Source: Desulfobacula sp.
GTDB taxonomy: Bacteria; Desulfobacterota; Desulfobacteria; Desulfobacterales; Desulfobacteraceae
Direction: 5' to 3'
NCBI RefSeq assembly: GCF_014237455.1
Contig: NZ_JABZFL010000053.1
Location: 1-54,686 of the forward strand
Length of the DNA stretch: 54,686 nt
Made by a program: the position numbers and the translations under genes
Part shown: in pieces, positions 8,213 to 16,953 of the stretch
Numbering within the stretch: position 1 is the stretch's first letter
Layout: each line of letters opens with the position of its first letter
The notes under the pieces: model-generated
Database searches by the model: none
Seen by the model: only the letters and a program-made list of their open reading frames with translations
Told to the model about the DNA's origin: nothing

Positions 8213-8887
8213 TCAGGGTTTTTCTGCAAGCCAGATGGTGTGCCGGCTGCCTTTTCCGGATTTGCGGGCTCGTACGGTAACGGTTTGGGCTTTAAATCCG
8301 CACTGCTTCAGGCGGCGGGTGAATGCCTCGTCTGGTTTGGAAGACCAGACGGCCAGAATCCCTTTGGGGCGGAGAGCTAAAAAGGAGCTTTCCAGACCGG
8401 GTCTGCTGTAGAGGCGGTCATTGGCTGTCCGGGTAAGTCCGGCAGGTCCGTTGTCCACATCAAGAAGTATTGCATCCCATGCGGATTTTTTCCTTCTGAT
8501 GATTTTTGCCACATCTTCTTCTTTGACAGATACCCGGGGATCATCCAGCGGCACTCCTGAAAGGTGTCCCAGGTATTCCCGGTTCCATCTGACCACCGCC
8601 GGGATCAGTTCGGATACGATGATGCATGTATCCGGTCTTGATTGTTCAAGTGCGGCTGCCAGGGTATAGCCCATGCCGAGGCCTCCAATGAGAATCCTTA
8701 AGTCTGATTTTTGTTTGATTCGGCTGCATGTGAGCTGTGCCAGCGCATCTTCGGAACCGTGGACACGGCTGTTCATCAGCTCTGTTCCTGCGGTTCGGAT
8801 CGAGAATTCCGAGCCTCGCTTCATCAGTGTGACGCCTCCTTCATGTCCGGGGACGTTGGCCCTGTCAATTTCTTCCCAGGGGATCAC
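8213..8887 (-). CDS. Spermidine-synthase-like methyltransferase-fold protein
   Basis: 224 residues with a Rossmann methyltransferase core related to SpeE. Visible features are the glycine-rich loop ILIGGLGMGYTLAAALE, the acidic end of strand two (VSELIPAVVRWNREYL), and DAILLDVDNGP, which sits where SpeE has its DxxD-type acidic motif. The N-terminal beta domain of true spermidine synthases is reduced to about 50 residues, so polyamine synthesis is not certain; many bacteria carry such short SpeE-like proteins of unknown function. The start is GTG at 8887 with GAGGAG 7 nt upstream. It follows the hydrolase gene by 24 bp on the same strand. Confidence 0.75.
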   Translation of the reverse strand: MIPWEEIDRANVPGHEGGVTLMKRGSEFSIRTAGTELMNSRVHGSEDALAQLTCSRIKQKSDLRILIGGLGMGYTLAAALEQSRPDTCIIVSELIPAVVRWNREYLGHLSGVPLDDPRVSVKEEDVAKIIRRKKSAWDAILLDVDNGPAGLTRTANDRLYSRPGLESSFLALRPKGILAVWSSKPDEAFTRRLKQCGFKAQTVTVRARKSGKGSRHTIWLAEKP

Positions 8888-8911
8888 ACTCTTCTCCTCA
8901 TGTTCTATTGT

Positions 8912-9685
8912 TTATTCCTTAATCTGATGAATAAATTGGGTCATGATATGTAATACTTTTTCAGGCTGTTCAAGGTGTGGAGAGTGCCTGCAATCATCAA
9001 TCAGATAGGTTTTGGCATGTTTAACATGGCGTTTAATGGATTCCATCTGTTTTTTTGTTCCATATTGATCGTCTTTTCCCTGGATGGCAAGCATGGGGAC
9101 TTTGATTCTGCATAAGTATTTTTCAATGTTCCATTTGATAAAATTGGGGTGCAGCCAGACGTCATTCCAGCCCCGGAATGCATTATCTGTATTTTTACCA
9201 TGATATTTCTCAAGGCCTTGTTTTAAGGTATGCTGTTCATAATTTATTTTTGCCTGTTGGATACAATCCACGGTGACCTGTTCGCAAAAAACGTGGGCCG
9301 CCTCAGTGATCAACCCTTTCAGGCCTTTTGCATAGGGACTGCCGGCAAATATAGTTCCAATTGAGCCGCCGTCGGAATGACCGATCAGGATATAGTTTTC
9401 TATTTGAGTTTTTTTTATAATTTCAGGCAGTATGGTTAACGCTTCTTTGTGCATGAAATTAATTTTCCATGGGGTAGGGCACGGATCTGAACTGCCGTAT
9501 CCAAACCGTGAAAAAACCAGGGCAGGGCAACCTGTATTCCGGGATACCATCCCGGGGAAATCTTTCCACATTTCGGCACACCCTATGCCTTCATGCAAAA
9601 AGATCAGGGTCGGGCGATCTTTTTGTTTTGTCTGATACCATTGGACTTCAATTTTTCTGGAACCCAGTTTTAAAAAGACTGTCAA
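8912..9685 (-). CDS. Alpha/beta hydrolase
   Basis: 257-residue alpha/beta-hydrolase fold enzyme. Oxyanion region FLHEGIGCAEMWKDFP, nucleophile elbow GHSDGG, acid GKDDQYGT and histidine DCRHSPHLEQPEKV give a complete triad. No signal peptide, so cytoplasmic. The closest general resemblance is to esterase/C-C hydrolase-like members of the family; the substrate is unknown. The start is TTG at 9685: AAAGGAG lies 8 nt upstream, an in-frame stop lies immediately before, and the next ATG would remove the oxyanion strand. Likely co-transcribed with the SpeE-like gene. Confidence 0.85.
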   Translation of the reverse strand: MTVFLKLGSRKIEVQWYQTKQKDRPTLIFLHEGIGCAEMWKDFPGMVSRNTGCPALVFSRFGYGSSDPCPTPWKINFMHKEALTILPEIIKKTQIENYILIGHSDGGSIGTIFAGSPYAKGLKGLITEAAHVFCEQVTVDCIQQAKINYEQHTLKQGLEKYHGKNTDNAFRGWNDVWLHPNFIKWNIEKYLCRIKVPMLAIQGKDDQYGTKKQMESIKRHVKHAKTYLIDDCRHSPHLEQPEKVLHIMTQFIHQIKE

Positions 9686-9817
9686 ATGTTATGCTCCTTT
9701 CATAACAGTATTAACGCATTGTTTGGTACAAGACAAACAAAAATAACTCTTGCAACCGAACACCTGAAAATTTCCAGCTTCCCGCGTTCTTAACCGGAAT
9801 TGATTTAACCGGTAGAA

Positions 9818-9840
9818 GCCCTGGCCGTCATGGCCAGGGC
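9818..9840 (-). terminator. GC-rich hairpin after the CoA-ligase gene
   Basis: Perfect 9-bp stem GCCCTGGCC/GGCCAGGGC with a 5-nt loop, 35 bp beyond the CoA-ligase stop. The following minus-strand sequence is only weakly T-rich, so termination may be imperfect. Confidence 0.5.
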
Positions 9841-9874
9841 AGCGTAAACGGTAAGCAGGCAATTATATAAATGG

Positions 9875-11446
9875 TTAAACCAATAAAGCCTTACGATCTT
9901 CCTGGTCTTTTAATTCAAACCGTTTTACTTTTCCTGTTGCAGTTTTGGGCAAATCGTCCACAAAATAAATCCACCGGGGGAATTTATAATGGGCCAGTTC
10001 CTTTTTAACATAGGTTTTTATTTCTTTCTCAAGTCCCTCTGATGGAGAAAAGCCCTTATTTAAAACAATATAAGCACAGGGCTTTACAAGGTCTTCTTCA
10101 TTTCTGGACGGAACAACTGCGCTTTCAAGGACAGCCGGGTGACCAATGAGACAAGCCTCAACTTCAATGGGGGAAACCCAGATGCCGCCTACTTTCAACA
10201 TGTCATTTGATCGCCCTACATAAAAGAAAAACCCTTCTTCATCCACAAAAAATTTATCATCGGTATTAAACCATTCTCCCAACATGGCTTCTTTGGTTTT
10301 TTCATGTTTGTTCCAATAGTAGGGTGCTGTGCTGTCGCCTTTAATCAAAAGAGTTCCGATCTCTCCCTGAAGCACTTCATTGAAATCATTGTCCACAATC
10401 TTTGCTTCATACCCGGGCACAATCTGTCCCGTACTTCCCGGTCGGATGTCCTCCACCCGGTTGGAAACATAGATATGAGCGATTTCCGTAGACCCGATAC
10501 CATCAAGGATGTCCACATTAAATCGGTCTTTCCAGCGGTGGAAGATATCTGCGGGCAAGGCTTCGCCTGCAGACACACAAAGCCTGATCCCATTCACCTT
10601 TCCTTCTTCTGCTGCGAGCATGGCGCCGTACAGGGTGGGGACCCCAAAGAACAAGGTGGGCTGGTGAAGGGCAATGGTGTTATAGACAGATTCCGGTGTG
10701 GGGCGTTCCGGCATCAATACGGCTGTTGCACCGACACTGAAAGGAAAATAGAGCCCATTACCCAGCCCATAGGCAAAAAACAATTTTGCAGCTGAAAAAC
10801 AGACATCATCTTCCTGTATCTTTAATACCTGCTTTCCATAGGTCTCAACGCTGAACAGCATATCATGCTGTAAATGAACTGTCCCTTTGGGTTTTCCTGT
10901 TGACCCCGAACTGTACAACCAGAAACAGGCATCATCCGGGCAGGTTTCGGCCGGTTCAAGGGAATCGGACTGGTTGCTGACAAAGTCATCATATGCCATG
11001 ACATCCGACCGGGCCTGGGTGCGGTTGACCATGATGATCCGCTCCAGAAATTTCAGTTCATTTTTGATTTCTTCTATATTGAAATACAGGCTCTCGTCAA
11101 CCACCAGAACCCTTGCCCGGCTGTCATTTAAAAAATAGAGATAATCCTTTGGCCGCATCAAGGTATTCAGGCAGATGGGAATTGCACCGGCTTTGATAGA
11201 GCCGAAAAATACCACAGGATAAAGTTCCATATCCAGCATGAGCATGGCCACCCGGTCTTCCAGTCTGACCCCTTTTGACAACAGGGCATTACCAAATCGG
11301 TTGACCTCTTTGGCAAGCCTTCCATAAGTCATCTGCCGGTCTTCACACAGAACCGCGACTTTATCCTTTCTTCCTTCACGGATATTTTTGTCCACAAAAT
11401 AATCTGCAGCATTAAAGTGCTCAGATTCAAGAATGTCAAGTTTCAT
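9875..11446 (-). CDS. Benzoate-CoA ligase family acyl-CoA synthetase (AMP-forming)
   Basis: 523-residue adenylating enzyme: carboxylate + ATP + CoA to acyl-CoA + AMP + PPi. Motifs: P-loop-like YSSGSTGKPKGTVH, A5 GIGSTEIAHIYVSN, A7 WFNTDDKFFVDEEGFFFYVGRSNDMLKVGGIWVSP (in pieces), and the A10 lysine in PKTATGKVKR. The overall layout (FNAADYFVDKN start, YGLGNGLYFPFSVGAT, FFGVPTLYGAML) is that of the benzoate-CoA ligase family rather than acetyl-CoA synthetase. It is the last gene of a sigma-54-type operon with a small membrane protein and a sodium:solute symporter, so I infer uptake and activation of an aromatic or related carboxylate. Strong Shine-Dalgarno AGGAG. The exact substrate is not readable from sequence. 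Confidence 0.85.
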   Translation of the reverse strand: MKLDILESEHFNAADYFVDKNIREGRKDKVAVLCEDRQMTYGRLAKEVNRFGNALLSKGVRLEDRVAMLMLDMELYPVVFFGSIKAGAIPICLNTLMRPKDYLYFLNDSRARVLVVDESLYFNIEEIKNELKFLERIIMVNRTQARSDVMAYDDFVSNQSDSLEPAETCPDDACFWLYSSGSTGKPKGTVHLQHDMLFSVETYGKQVLKIQEDDVCFSAAKLFFAYGLGNGLYFPFSVGATAVLMPERPTPESVYNTIALHQPTLFFGVPTLYGAMLAAEEGKVNGIRLCVSAGEALPADIFHRWKDRFNVDILDGIGSTEIAHIYVSNRVEDIRPGSTGQIVPGYEAKIVDNDFNEVLQGEIGTLLIKGDSTAPYYWNKHEKTKEAMLGEWFNTDDKFFVDEEGFFFYVGRSNDMLKVGGIWVSPIEVEACLIGHPAVLESAVVPSRNEEDLVKPCAYIVLNKGFSPSEGLEKEIKTYVKKELAHYKFPRWIYFVDDLPKTATGKVKRFELKDQEDRKALLV

Positions 11447-11467
11447 AATTTATTTTCTCCTGATAAG

Positions 11468-12961
11468 TTATTTGGTCAAAATTGGGTGGAAAAATAATTT
11501 AAGGCTTTTTTCTTCGGTTTTGCCGGGTGTTGTCAGATAAGACACGACAAAGAAAACAATCCCGGAGAGAATAAACGAGGCAAGGAATCCGTTCAAGTTG
11601 AGCAGCGATTTCTGGGGAAACAGAACCATGGCTTTGCCGCCGACAAAAAAGAAGGTGACGTTTAATGTGACACCGACCAGTGTGGATAAGATAGCACCAG
11701 TCGCGGTGGCCCTTTTCCAATAATAAGCCCCCCAAAGAGCAAAAAAAGTTACCGCCACTGTACCGAAAGCAATAATGGAAAGCTCTGCCACCGGGGTATT
11801 GGGATTCCAGGCAATAAATACACAGATGGCCATGATAATGGCCACAAATACCCTGGCAATGGTAATGAGTTGTGATGATTTGGTTTCCGGCCTGAGTATC
11901 TTGACAATGTCCACTGAAAGATTTGCCGCATTTCCAAAAACAAGACCGTTCACTGTTGACATGGCAGCCGTAAATCCACCCGCTACTGCAAATGCTGCCA
12001 GCCAGTCCGGCATGGTTGCACTTGCAACAAGTCCGTAAATTTTATCGGCTTCAACCCCCTTAAGCCCCGGAACGATGATGTTGCCGGCAATGCCGATCAG
12101 AGTGGGCATGGTGATGACGACCAGGCAGATGCCGCCAAATGCGAGGAACATTGCTTTGAGTCCCCGGACGGACCGGCTTGAATAGGCATGCATAAAGGGC
12201 TGAGGGAAACAGACGCATCCCAGGCACATAGCAGCTGCCATTCCAAAAATCATGGGATAACTCCAGACTTTACCCCCTGCCCAGCCAATCTGAAACAGGT
12301 TGGGATGTTTTGCCATAACCAGTTCCATGGTCGGAACAAATCCGCCATTTTTCATCATAACAAAAAAGAAGAGAACAAACACCATGATGGAAAAAAAGAC
12401 CCCCTGGATAGCATTGACCCATGCCGCTCCTTTCATCCCGCCCATCATCAGATATAATGCAATAAAAAAGGGAACAAAGAACAACCCGGCATGAAAAGAA
12501 ATAATGCCTTCGCTCATGGCTTCCAGCATGACACCGATTCCCTGGATCTGAGCGACGATGTATGGGATGGATGCCACAAGCACCACAAGAACCAGGATAA
12601 TTCTCATGGGAGTGCCATATCTTTCACCAAACGGCGCACCCATAGTCATCCATTTTCTGGCCCTTCCCAAAAGGAATGTCTTTTTGTGCATGAAATACCA
12701 TAAAAATCCTAAAGGAACCAGGTTGGCAGTCAGGACATATAAGGACCCGAATCCCAGACGGTATCCAAAGCTTGACATTCCGAACATGGAAAAAGCACTT
12801 AAGAAGGATGCCAGAAGGCTGAAAATAAGAACAAAATAGCCAAGGCTTGACCCTGCCACAAAATAATCGTCTGCAGTTTTTGTGAACCCTTTTCGGAATG
12901 CCACATAGCTGATATAGACCGATACCAGGCAAAGGCTGGTAATAATAATAACGGCTATCAT
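11468..12961 (-). CDS. Sodium:solute symporter (SSS family)
   Basis: 497 residues with about 13 hydrophobic segments, the size and pattern of SSS transporters (Pfam SSF): DDYFVAGSSLGYFVLIFSLL at the start, GGMKGAAWVNAIQG (the family signature region) and AGGFTAAMSTVNGLVFGNAANLSVDIV in the C-terminal half. It would import an organic anion with Na+. Strong Shine-Dalgarno AAGGAGGAG. It starts directly after the stop of the 95-residue membrane partner and ends 21 bp before the CoA-ligase start, so its substrate is probably the acid the ligase activates. Confidence 0.9.
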   Translation of the reverse strand: MIAVIIITSLCLVSVYISYVAFRKGFTKTADDYFVAGSSLGYFVLIFSLLASFLSAFSMFGMSSFGYRLGFGSLYVLTANLVPLGFLWYFMHKKTFLLGRARKWMTMGAPFGERYGTPMRIILVLVVLVASIPYIVAQIQGIGVMLEAMSEGIISFHAGLFFVPFFIALYLMMGGMKGAAWVNAIQGVFFSIMVFVLFFFVMMKNGGFVPTMELVMAKHPNLFQIGWAGGKVWSYPMIFGMAAAMCLGCVCFPQPFMHAYSSRSVRGLKAMFLAFGGICLVVITMPTLIGIAGNIIVPGLKGVEADKIYGLVASATMPDWLAAFAVAGGFTAAMSTVNGLVFGNAANLSVDIVKILRPETKSSQLITIARVFVAIIMAICVFIAWNPNTPVAELSIIAFGTVAVTFFALWGAYYWKRATATGAILSTLVGVTLNVTFFFVGGKAMVLFPQKSLLNLNGFLASFILSGIVFFVVSYLTTPGKTEEKSLKLFFHPILTK

Positions 12962-12962
12962 T

Positions 12963-13250
12963 TTATATCTCCTCCTTGCTGGTTTCTTGAGTGTCTTTTA
13001 TGAGCGCATCTATGATCTCTTCAAGATCCTCATCATACAACGCCAAGTCCGTCCAAAATAGATAAATCCATTCAATTATAAAGAGGACAGCTCCAATTAC
13101 CAGCATGATGAACGCCCACGAGGGCATTCCCATAATCAATCCAACTTCACCATAACTTCCATATCCAATAGGGCACCAGCACAATACAGTGAGAATAAGA
13201 AACAAGCTTAAAAAAAGAGTGTTTTTCTTTTTGTTTACATTAGACGACAT
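12963..13250 (-). CDS. Small membrane protein, DUF3311-like symporter partner
   Basis: 95 residues with two hydrophobic helices (about 13-32 and 43-65) and an acidic C-terminal tail (LYDEDLEEIIDALIKDTQE). Small two-helix proteins of the DUF3311/DUF485 kind commonly precede SSS symporter genes, as acetate permease ActP is preceded by YjcH; function as an auxiliary subunit is presumed. It is the first gene after the sigma-54 promoter and has GGGAGAA upstream of its ATG. Family naming is tentative; the context is clear. Confidence 0.7.
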   Translation of the reverse strand: MSSNVNKKKNTLFLSLFLILTVLCWCPIGYGSYGEVGLIMGMPSWAFIMLVIGAVLFIIEWIYLFWTDLALYDEDLEEIIDALIKDTQETSKEEI

Positions 13251-13330
13251 TCACTTTCTCCCTTTGTGTTAAAGATGTTAAAAAATACAGACACATTTAC
13301 CAATGAATCTTCACTGGTTCTCAGTAAAGA

Positions 13331-13345
13331 GCAAATCCTGTGCCA
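13331..13345 (-). promoter_or_regulatory. Sigma-54 promoter for the symporter/CoA-ligase operon
   Basis: On the minus strand the site reads TGGCACAGGATTTGC, followed by T: a -24 TGGCAC and -12 TTGC with the invariant GG and GC at the right spacing, essentially the RpoN consensus. It points at the 13250 start with a leader of about 70 nt. The adjacent NtrC-family activator carries the sigma-54-contact loop GAFTGA, which supports the call. Confidence 0.88.
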
Positions 13346-13417
13346 GTTTTTTGGAAAAATTTAAAGAGGTGAAACAATCACAGGGACAATGGTTTTCAAA
13401 TATTGACGGGTTGATGA

Positions 13418-13434
13418 CCGATCGGATTTATCGG
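13418..13434. promoter_or_regulatory. Short dyad upstream of sigma-54 promoter (possible activator site)
   Basis: CCGAT and ATCGG arms with a 7-nt spacer, about 75 bp upstream of the -24 element, at a distance suited to an enhancer-binding regulator. The arms are short, so this is only a candidate. Confidence 0.25.
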
Positions 13435-13467
13435 AAAGAATCTTTCTGGGATAGCAAGTTTCTTTCA

Positions 13468-14814
13468 CTAGTCAGGGGGAGTAAGCTGGTACTTTTGAAT
13501 TTTTTTCCGTAAAGTGGGCAAAGAAATTTTAAGAATTTTAGCGGCTTTTGTTTTATTCCATCGAACGGATTGAAGGATGTTAAAAATGTGCTTGCTTTCT
13601 ATTCGTGAAAGAGAAAATGTGTTTGTATTTTTTTCCCCTGAAATTGGATCATTTGACAACAGATCTTCAATGGTATCCAAAAGGATTACAGTCCCCCTGG
13701 TTTGTATGGATGCTGAAATAATAATATTTTCAAGCTCCCTGACATTCCCTGTCCAGGGATGACGTTTCAGTCTTTCAATGCAGCCGCTTTGAAGGTTTGC
13801 TTTTTTTACACCCAGCTCTCGAGCGCTTTTCATGGTGAAATGGGCTACAAGATCATTGATATCAGATAATCTCTGCCTTAATGGAGGAAGGGTTATGGTT
13901 GCCACATTGAGTCTGTAATAGAGATCATCCCTGAATGTATTTTTGTTAACCATCTTTCCAAGGTTTTTATTAGTGGCGACAATGATTCTGCACCTGGATT
14001 TTAGAACATTCTTGCCACCAACACGCATATACTGCTTTCTTTCAAGAAATCCCAAAAGCTTTGCCTGAAGGTTTAACGGCAGTTCCCCGACCTCATCAAG
14101 GAAGATAGTACCTTCACCGGCCAATTCAATTTTACCCGGTCTTGAATTCACAGCTCCTGTAAAGGCTCCTTTTTCATGGCCGAACAGTTCACTTTCCAGA
14201 AGAGTATCAACCACAGCTGAACAGTCAAAGGTGATAAAGGGTTGATTGCAGTACGGGCCGCTCAAATGGATCCGTCTTGCAACAAGTTCTTTACCTGTGC
14301 CGGTTTCACCCGTAATCAGTACCGTGGCCCTGTTTTGGCAAAGCATGCCAATCATTTTATAAATTTCTTTCATTTCTTTACTTTTACCGACTATTTCATT
14401 TGCTTTATAAGAGATCCGGTTTTCATATTTTTCCGTTGTTTTAGTGTCTTCATAAAAACTTGCAATTGCATCGTTTACTATTTTTTCAAGCTCATCCGCA
14501 TCTAAAGGTTTATGGATATAATCATAAGCCCCTTTTTTTATGGCTTCTATGGTAGTTTCCATATCCTGGAATGCTGTGATCATAATAATTTTTGACAAAG
14601 GATAAACAGTGTGCATCTGGCTTAAGGCATCCAGACCACTGCCGTCAGGAAGTCTGATGTCAAGGATGACCACCTCAGGACACAGCTCATTAAATCGATT
14701 TAATGCCTCTTTAATTGTTGATGTCGTGTGAACGGCATGCCCTTTTTCAGACATGAACATGTCGATTGATTTACGGATCGGATATTCATCATCAACAACT
14801 AATATCTTAGCCAT
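13468..14814 (-). CDS. NtrC-family sigma-54-dependent response regulator
   Basis: 448 residues: receiver domain (D8, D9 acidic pocket, phospho-acceptor D52 in VVILDIRLPDGSG), AAA+ domain with Walker A GETGTGKE, the sigma-54 loop GHEKGAFTGA, Walker B GTIFLDEVGELP, and a C-terminal Fis-type HTH (NKTKAAKILKISLPTLRKKI). It activates RpoN-dependent promoters after phosphorylation. The ATG at 14814 overlaps the last codons of the kinase gene by 8 nt, implying translational coupling; the longer frame upstream is not receiver sequence. The sigma-54 promoter of the divergent-function symporter operon lies just downstream, so that operon is its likely target. Confidence 0.95.
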   Translation of the reverse strand: MAKILVVDDEYPIRKSIDMFMSEKGHAVHTTSTIKEALNRFNELCPEVVILDIRLPDGSGLDALSQMHTVYPLSKIIMITAFQDMETTIEAIKKGAYDYIHKPLDADELEKIVNDAIASFYEDTKTTEKYENRISYKANEIVGKSKEMKEIYKMIGMLCQNRATVLITGETGTGKELVARRIHLSGPYCNQPFITFDCSAVVDTLLESELFGHEKGAFTGAVNSRPGKIELAGEGTIFLDEVGELPLNLQAKLLGFLERKQYMRVGGKNVLKSRCRIIVATNKNLGKMVNKNTFRDDLYYRLNVATITLPPLRQRLSDINDLVAHFTMKSARELGVKKANLQSGCIERLKRHPWTGNVRELENIIISASIQTRGTVILLDTIEDLLSNDPISGEKNTNTFSLSRIESKHIFNILQSVRWNKTKAAKILKISLPTLRKKIQKYQLTPPD

Positions 14815-16336
14815 TTGTTTCTCCCATAGGAATGAGTACTTCAAATATGGTTCCTGTCTCTTCTGCATTAGATACTTTTACTATGCCACCATGGGCCTCT
14901 ACAATCCTTTTCACATTTGCAAGACCGAGACCGGTACCTTTTGTTTTTGTTGTATAAAACGGTTCAAAAATATTTACTAATACTTCTTTCGGGATACCTT
15001 TTCCATCATCTTCAACTCTGATGACAAAATAGGCTTGACCATTATTGTTTTCCTTACTTGTTGAAATTATTATTTTCCCGAAATCATCAACAGAGTCCAA
15101 TGCATTTAAAAGTAAATTGATAATCAGTTGCTCAATTTTTCCTTTATCAGCAGAAAGTTCTTTTAATCTTCGGTCAATATTGATTTTATAATCAATATTT
15201 TTTCTATAGAGTTTTATTTCTAAAAGCTCAACACAGGAATAAATAATATGGTTGATATTTGTCGGGGTACGTTGCAATGATACTGGTTTTGCAAAATTAA
15301 GAAGTTCCCGTAAAATGCTTTCAAGTCGTTTAATCTCTCTTTCTGATATTTGAAGCCGTTTTCTATCATTCCCCTTTAAGAGAATAGTTTTGTTTAAAAT
15401 TTGAAGATTCATTTTTATTGATGATAGAGGATTTCTGATTTCATGGGAAAGAGATGCCGTTAATTTGCCGATATATGCCATTCGCTCTGTTTCTCTGTTT
15501 TTTTTCTCCATCTCAACCCGCTTTGTAATATCCCTGACAATACAAAGGTTATAATTTTTACCTTTGAACAATGATGGCCTGAAATTAATTTCCGTGGGCA
15601 GGTGTTCCCTATCCTTTGTCAACCGCTGGTATTCGAATGCATCGGTTTCAATGCCCGGCTCAATATTTTTGGTGATAATGTCTCTTACCTTTTCATGGCT
15701 TTCCCGGGCAACAAAAGACATGAATGATTTTGGGATATTATCAGTTGTCCGATACCCGTGCATTCTGGAAAAAGCCGGATTCACAAAATCAATTTTTTCT
15801 TTATCCAGCACCAGATAGCCGTCACTGATATCTTCAACAAGGGTTTTGTACTTATGTTCAGATTCTTTCAATTCTGTTGTTCTTGTTGTTACATCTTGTT
15901 CAAGCCGGTTTGCATATTCTTTTAAATACTTTTCATGCGTTTTTTGAAAGTGCTTGCTGAATCGATGGATGGTGTAGGCAAGGCCCGTGTTGATGGATTC
16001 AATATTTTCGTACAACAATTGTCTTGGTGATTCTTTTACAAGGACTGGAATAATAATCTGCCGGTAAAGCTCAAATGCTTTCTGGACATCATCCAGGGGG
16101 AAGCCTGTCTCTAATCGGATTTTTGTGATTTCATTGATAAACTTATTTATGCGGGTATAATCATTGCGGGTAATCAGTTGACGGAACGCATCATATGCTT
16201 CTCCTGTGGTCATGTTCAGTTCTTCTGAGGATCTTTTGGTATAATGCTCAGACACATCATGTTTGAGCCTTTTTTCCCATTCAACCACAACCCGGCCTCT
16301 ATGTCTGCTTAGAAAATTTTCCCATTTAAAATTCAT
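14807..16336 (-). CDS. PAS sensor histidine kinase, partner of the NtrC-type regulator
   Basis: 509 residues, soluble. The N-terminus (about 1-150: NFLSRHRGRVVVEWEKRL ... LDDVQKAFELYRQIIIPVL) resembles the RsbRD-type helical sensor domain found in stress and sporulation regulators. Then a coiled coil, a PAS domain (about 165-290, VEDISDGYLVLDKEKIDFVNPAF), HisKA with SLSHEIRNPLSS (H298), and HATPase (LLLNALDSV, EDDGKGIP, TKGTGLGLANVKRIVEAHGG). The ATG at 16336 is preferred over an upstream TTG at 16378. With no membrane segment, it probably senses a cytoplasmic signal such as the imported acid or its CoA ester (inference). Confidence 0.9.
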   Translation of the reverse strand: MNFKWENFLSRHRGRVVVEWEKRLKHDVSEHYTKRSSEELNMTTGEAYDAFRQLITRNDYTRINKFINEITKIRLETGFPLDDVQKAFELYRQIIIPVLVKESPRQLLYENIESINTGLAYTIHRFSKHFQKTHEKYLKEYANRLEQDVTTRTTELKESEHKYKTLVEDISDGYLVLDKEKIDFVNPAFSRMHGYRTTDNIPKSFMSFVARESHEKVRDIITKNIEPGIETDAFEYQRLTKDREHLPTEINFRPSLFKGKNYNLCIVRDITKRVEMEKKNRETERMAYIGKLTASLSHEIRNPLSSIKMNLQILNKTILLKGNDRKRLQISEREIKRLESILRELLNFAKPVSLQRTPTNINHIIYSCVELLEIKLYRKNIDYKINIDRRLKELSADKGKIEQLIINLLLNALDSVDDFGKIIISTSKENNNGQAYFVIRVEDDGKGIPKEVLVNIFEPFYTTKTKGTGLGLANVKRIVEAHGGIVKVSNAEETGTIFEVLIPMGETNG

Positions 16337-16494
16337 TTTAACAAAAATCCTCAATACATCAAAAATATATTTGATCAAAAACCGTCAAGGGAGCCAGAGC
16401 ACCGACCCTGTTTTTGACCAAAGGAAATCTGAACTTATATGGGTTCGATCCCTATCAGATAGGATTTTTTGAAGCAAGAAAAATTTTTTAAAAT

Positions 16495-16523
16495 TTGACT
16501 TTTTGAACAATACCGGTTATTTA
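16495..16523 (+). promoter_or_regulatory. Candidate promoter of the his-era operon
   Basis: TTGACT, 17-bp spacer, TATTTA, about 44 bp upstream of the hisI ATG. Consensus match only. Confidence 0.5.
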
Positions 16524-16566
16524 GATAAGTTTTTATTATTACATTCTAAAGGAGTTGTTACACGTC

Positions 16567-16953
16567 ATGGTAAAACTTGATTTTGAACTTGATTTTAAAA
16601 AAACCAATGGATTGATTCCCGTCATTGCACAGGATTATAACACCAGTGAAGTCTTGATGCTGGCTTACATGAATGAACACGCCTTTGAAGAAACGCTGCA
16701 AAGCGGAAGAGCTACATACTATAGCCGATCAAGGCAGGTATTATGGAAAAAAGGAGAAACATCCGGTCATGTGCAGAATGTAAAGGAAATCCGGGTGGAT
16801 TGTGATAAGGATACCCTCCTTTTAAAGGTGGATCAGGTGGGTGGTGCAGCTTGTCATAAAGGATATAAGAGTTGCTTTTTTTCAAAAGTGGAAGATAATG
16901 AGTTGAAAATAGTAGAATCGAGAATTTTTGACCCCAAAGAGGTATATAAATAA
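16567..16953 (+). CDS. hisI: Phosphoribosyl-AMP cyclohydrolase
   Basis: 128 residues, the stand-alone HisI size (no HisE fusion). It opens the adenine ring of phosphoribosyl-AMP, the third step of histidine synthesis. Diagnostic motifs: [37 protein letters not shown], and the metal/active-site block [13 protein letters not shown] with [11 protein letters not shown]. The ATG at 16567 is used; an in-frame TTG directly after AAAGGAG at 16555 would add four residues and is too close to the Shine-Dalgarno. The stop overlaps the hisG start (TAATG). Confidence 0.95.
   Translation: MVKLDFELDFKKTNGLIPVIAQDYNTSEVLMLAYMNEHAFEETLQSGRATYYSRSRQVLWKKGETSGHVQNVKEIRVDCDKDTLLLKVDQVGGAACHKGYKSCFFSKVEDNELKIVESRIFDPKEVYK

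Noticed and set aside
16439-16455. tRNA T-arm-like sequence (GGGTTCGATCCC region) upstream of hisI
   Set aside because: No matching acceptor, D or anticodon arms at the right distances; at most a chance match or an old tRNA scrap.
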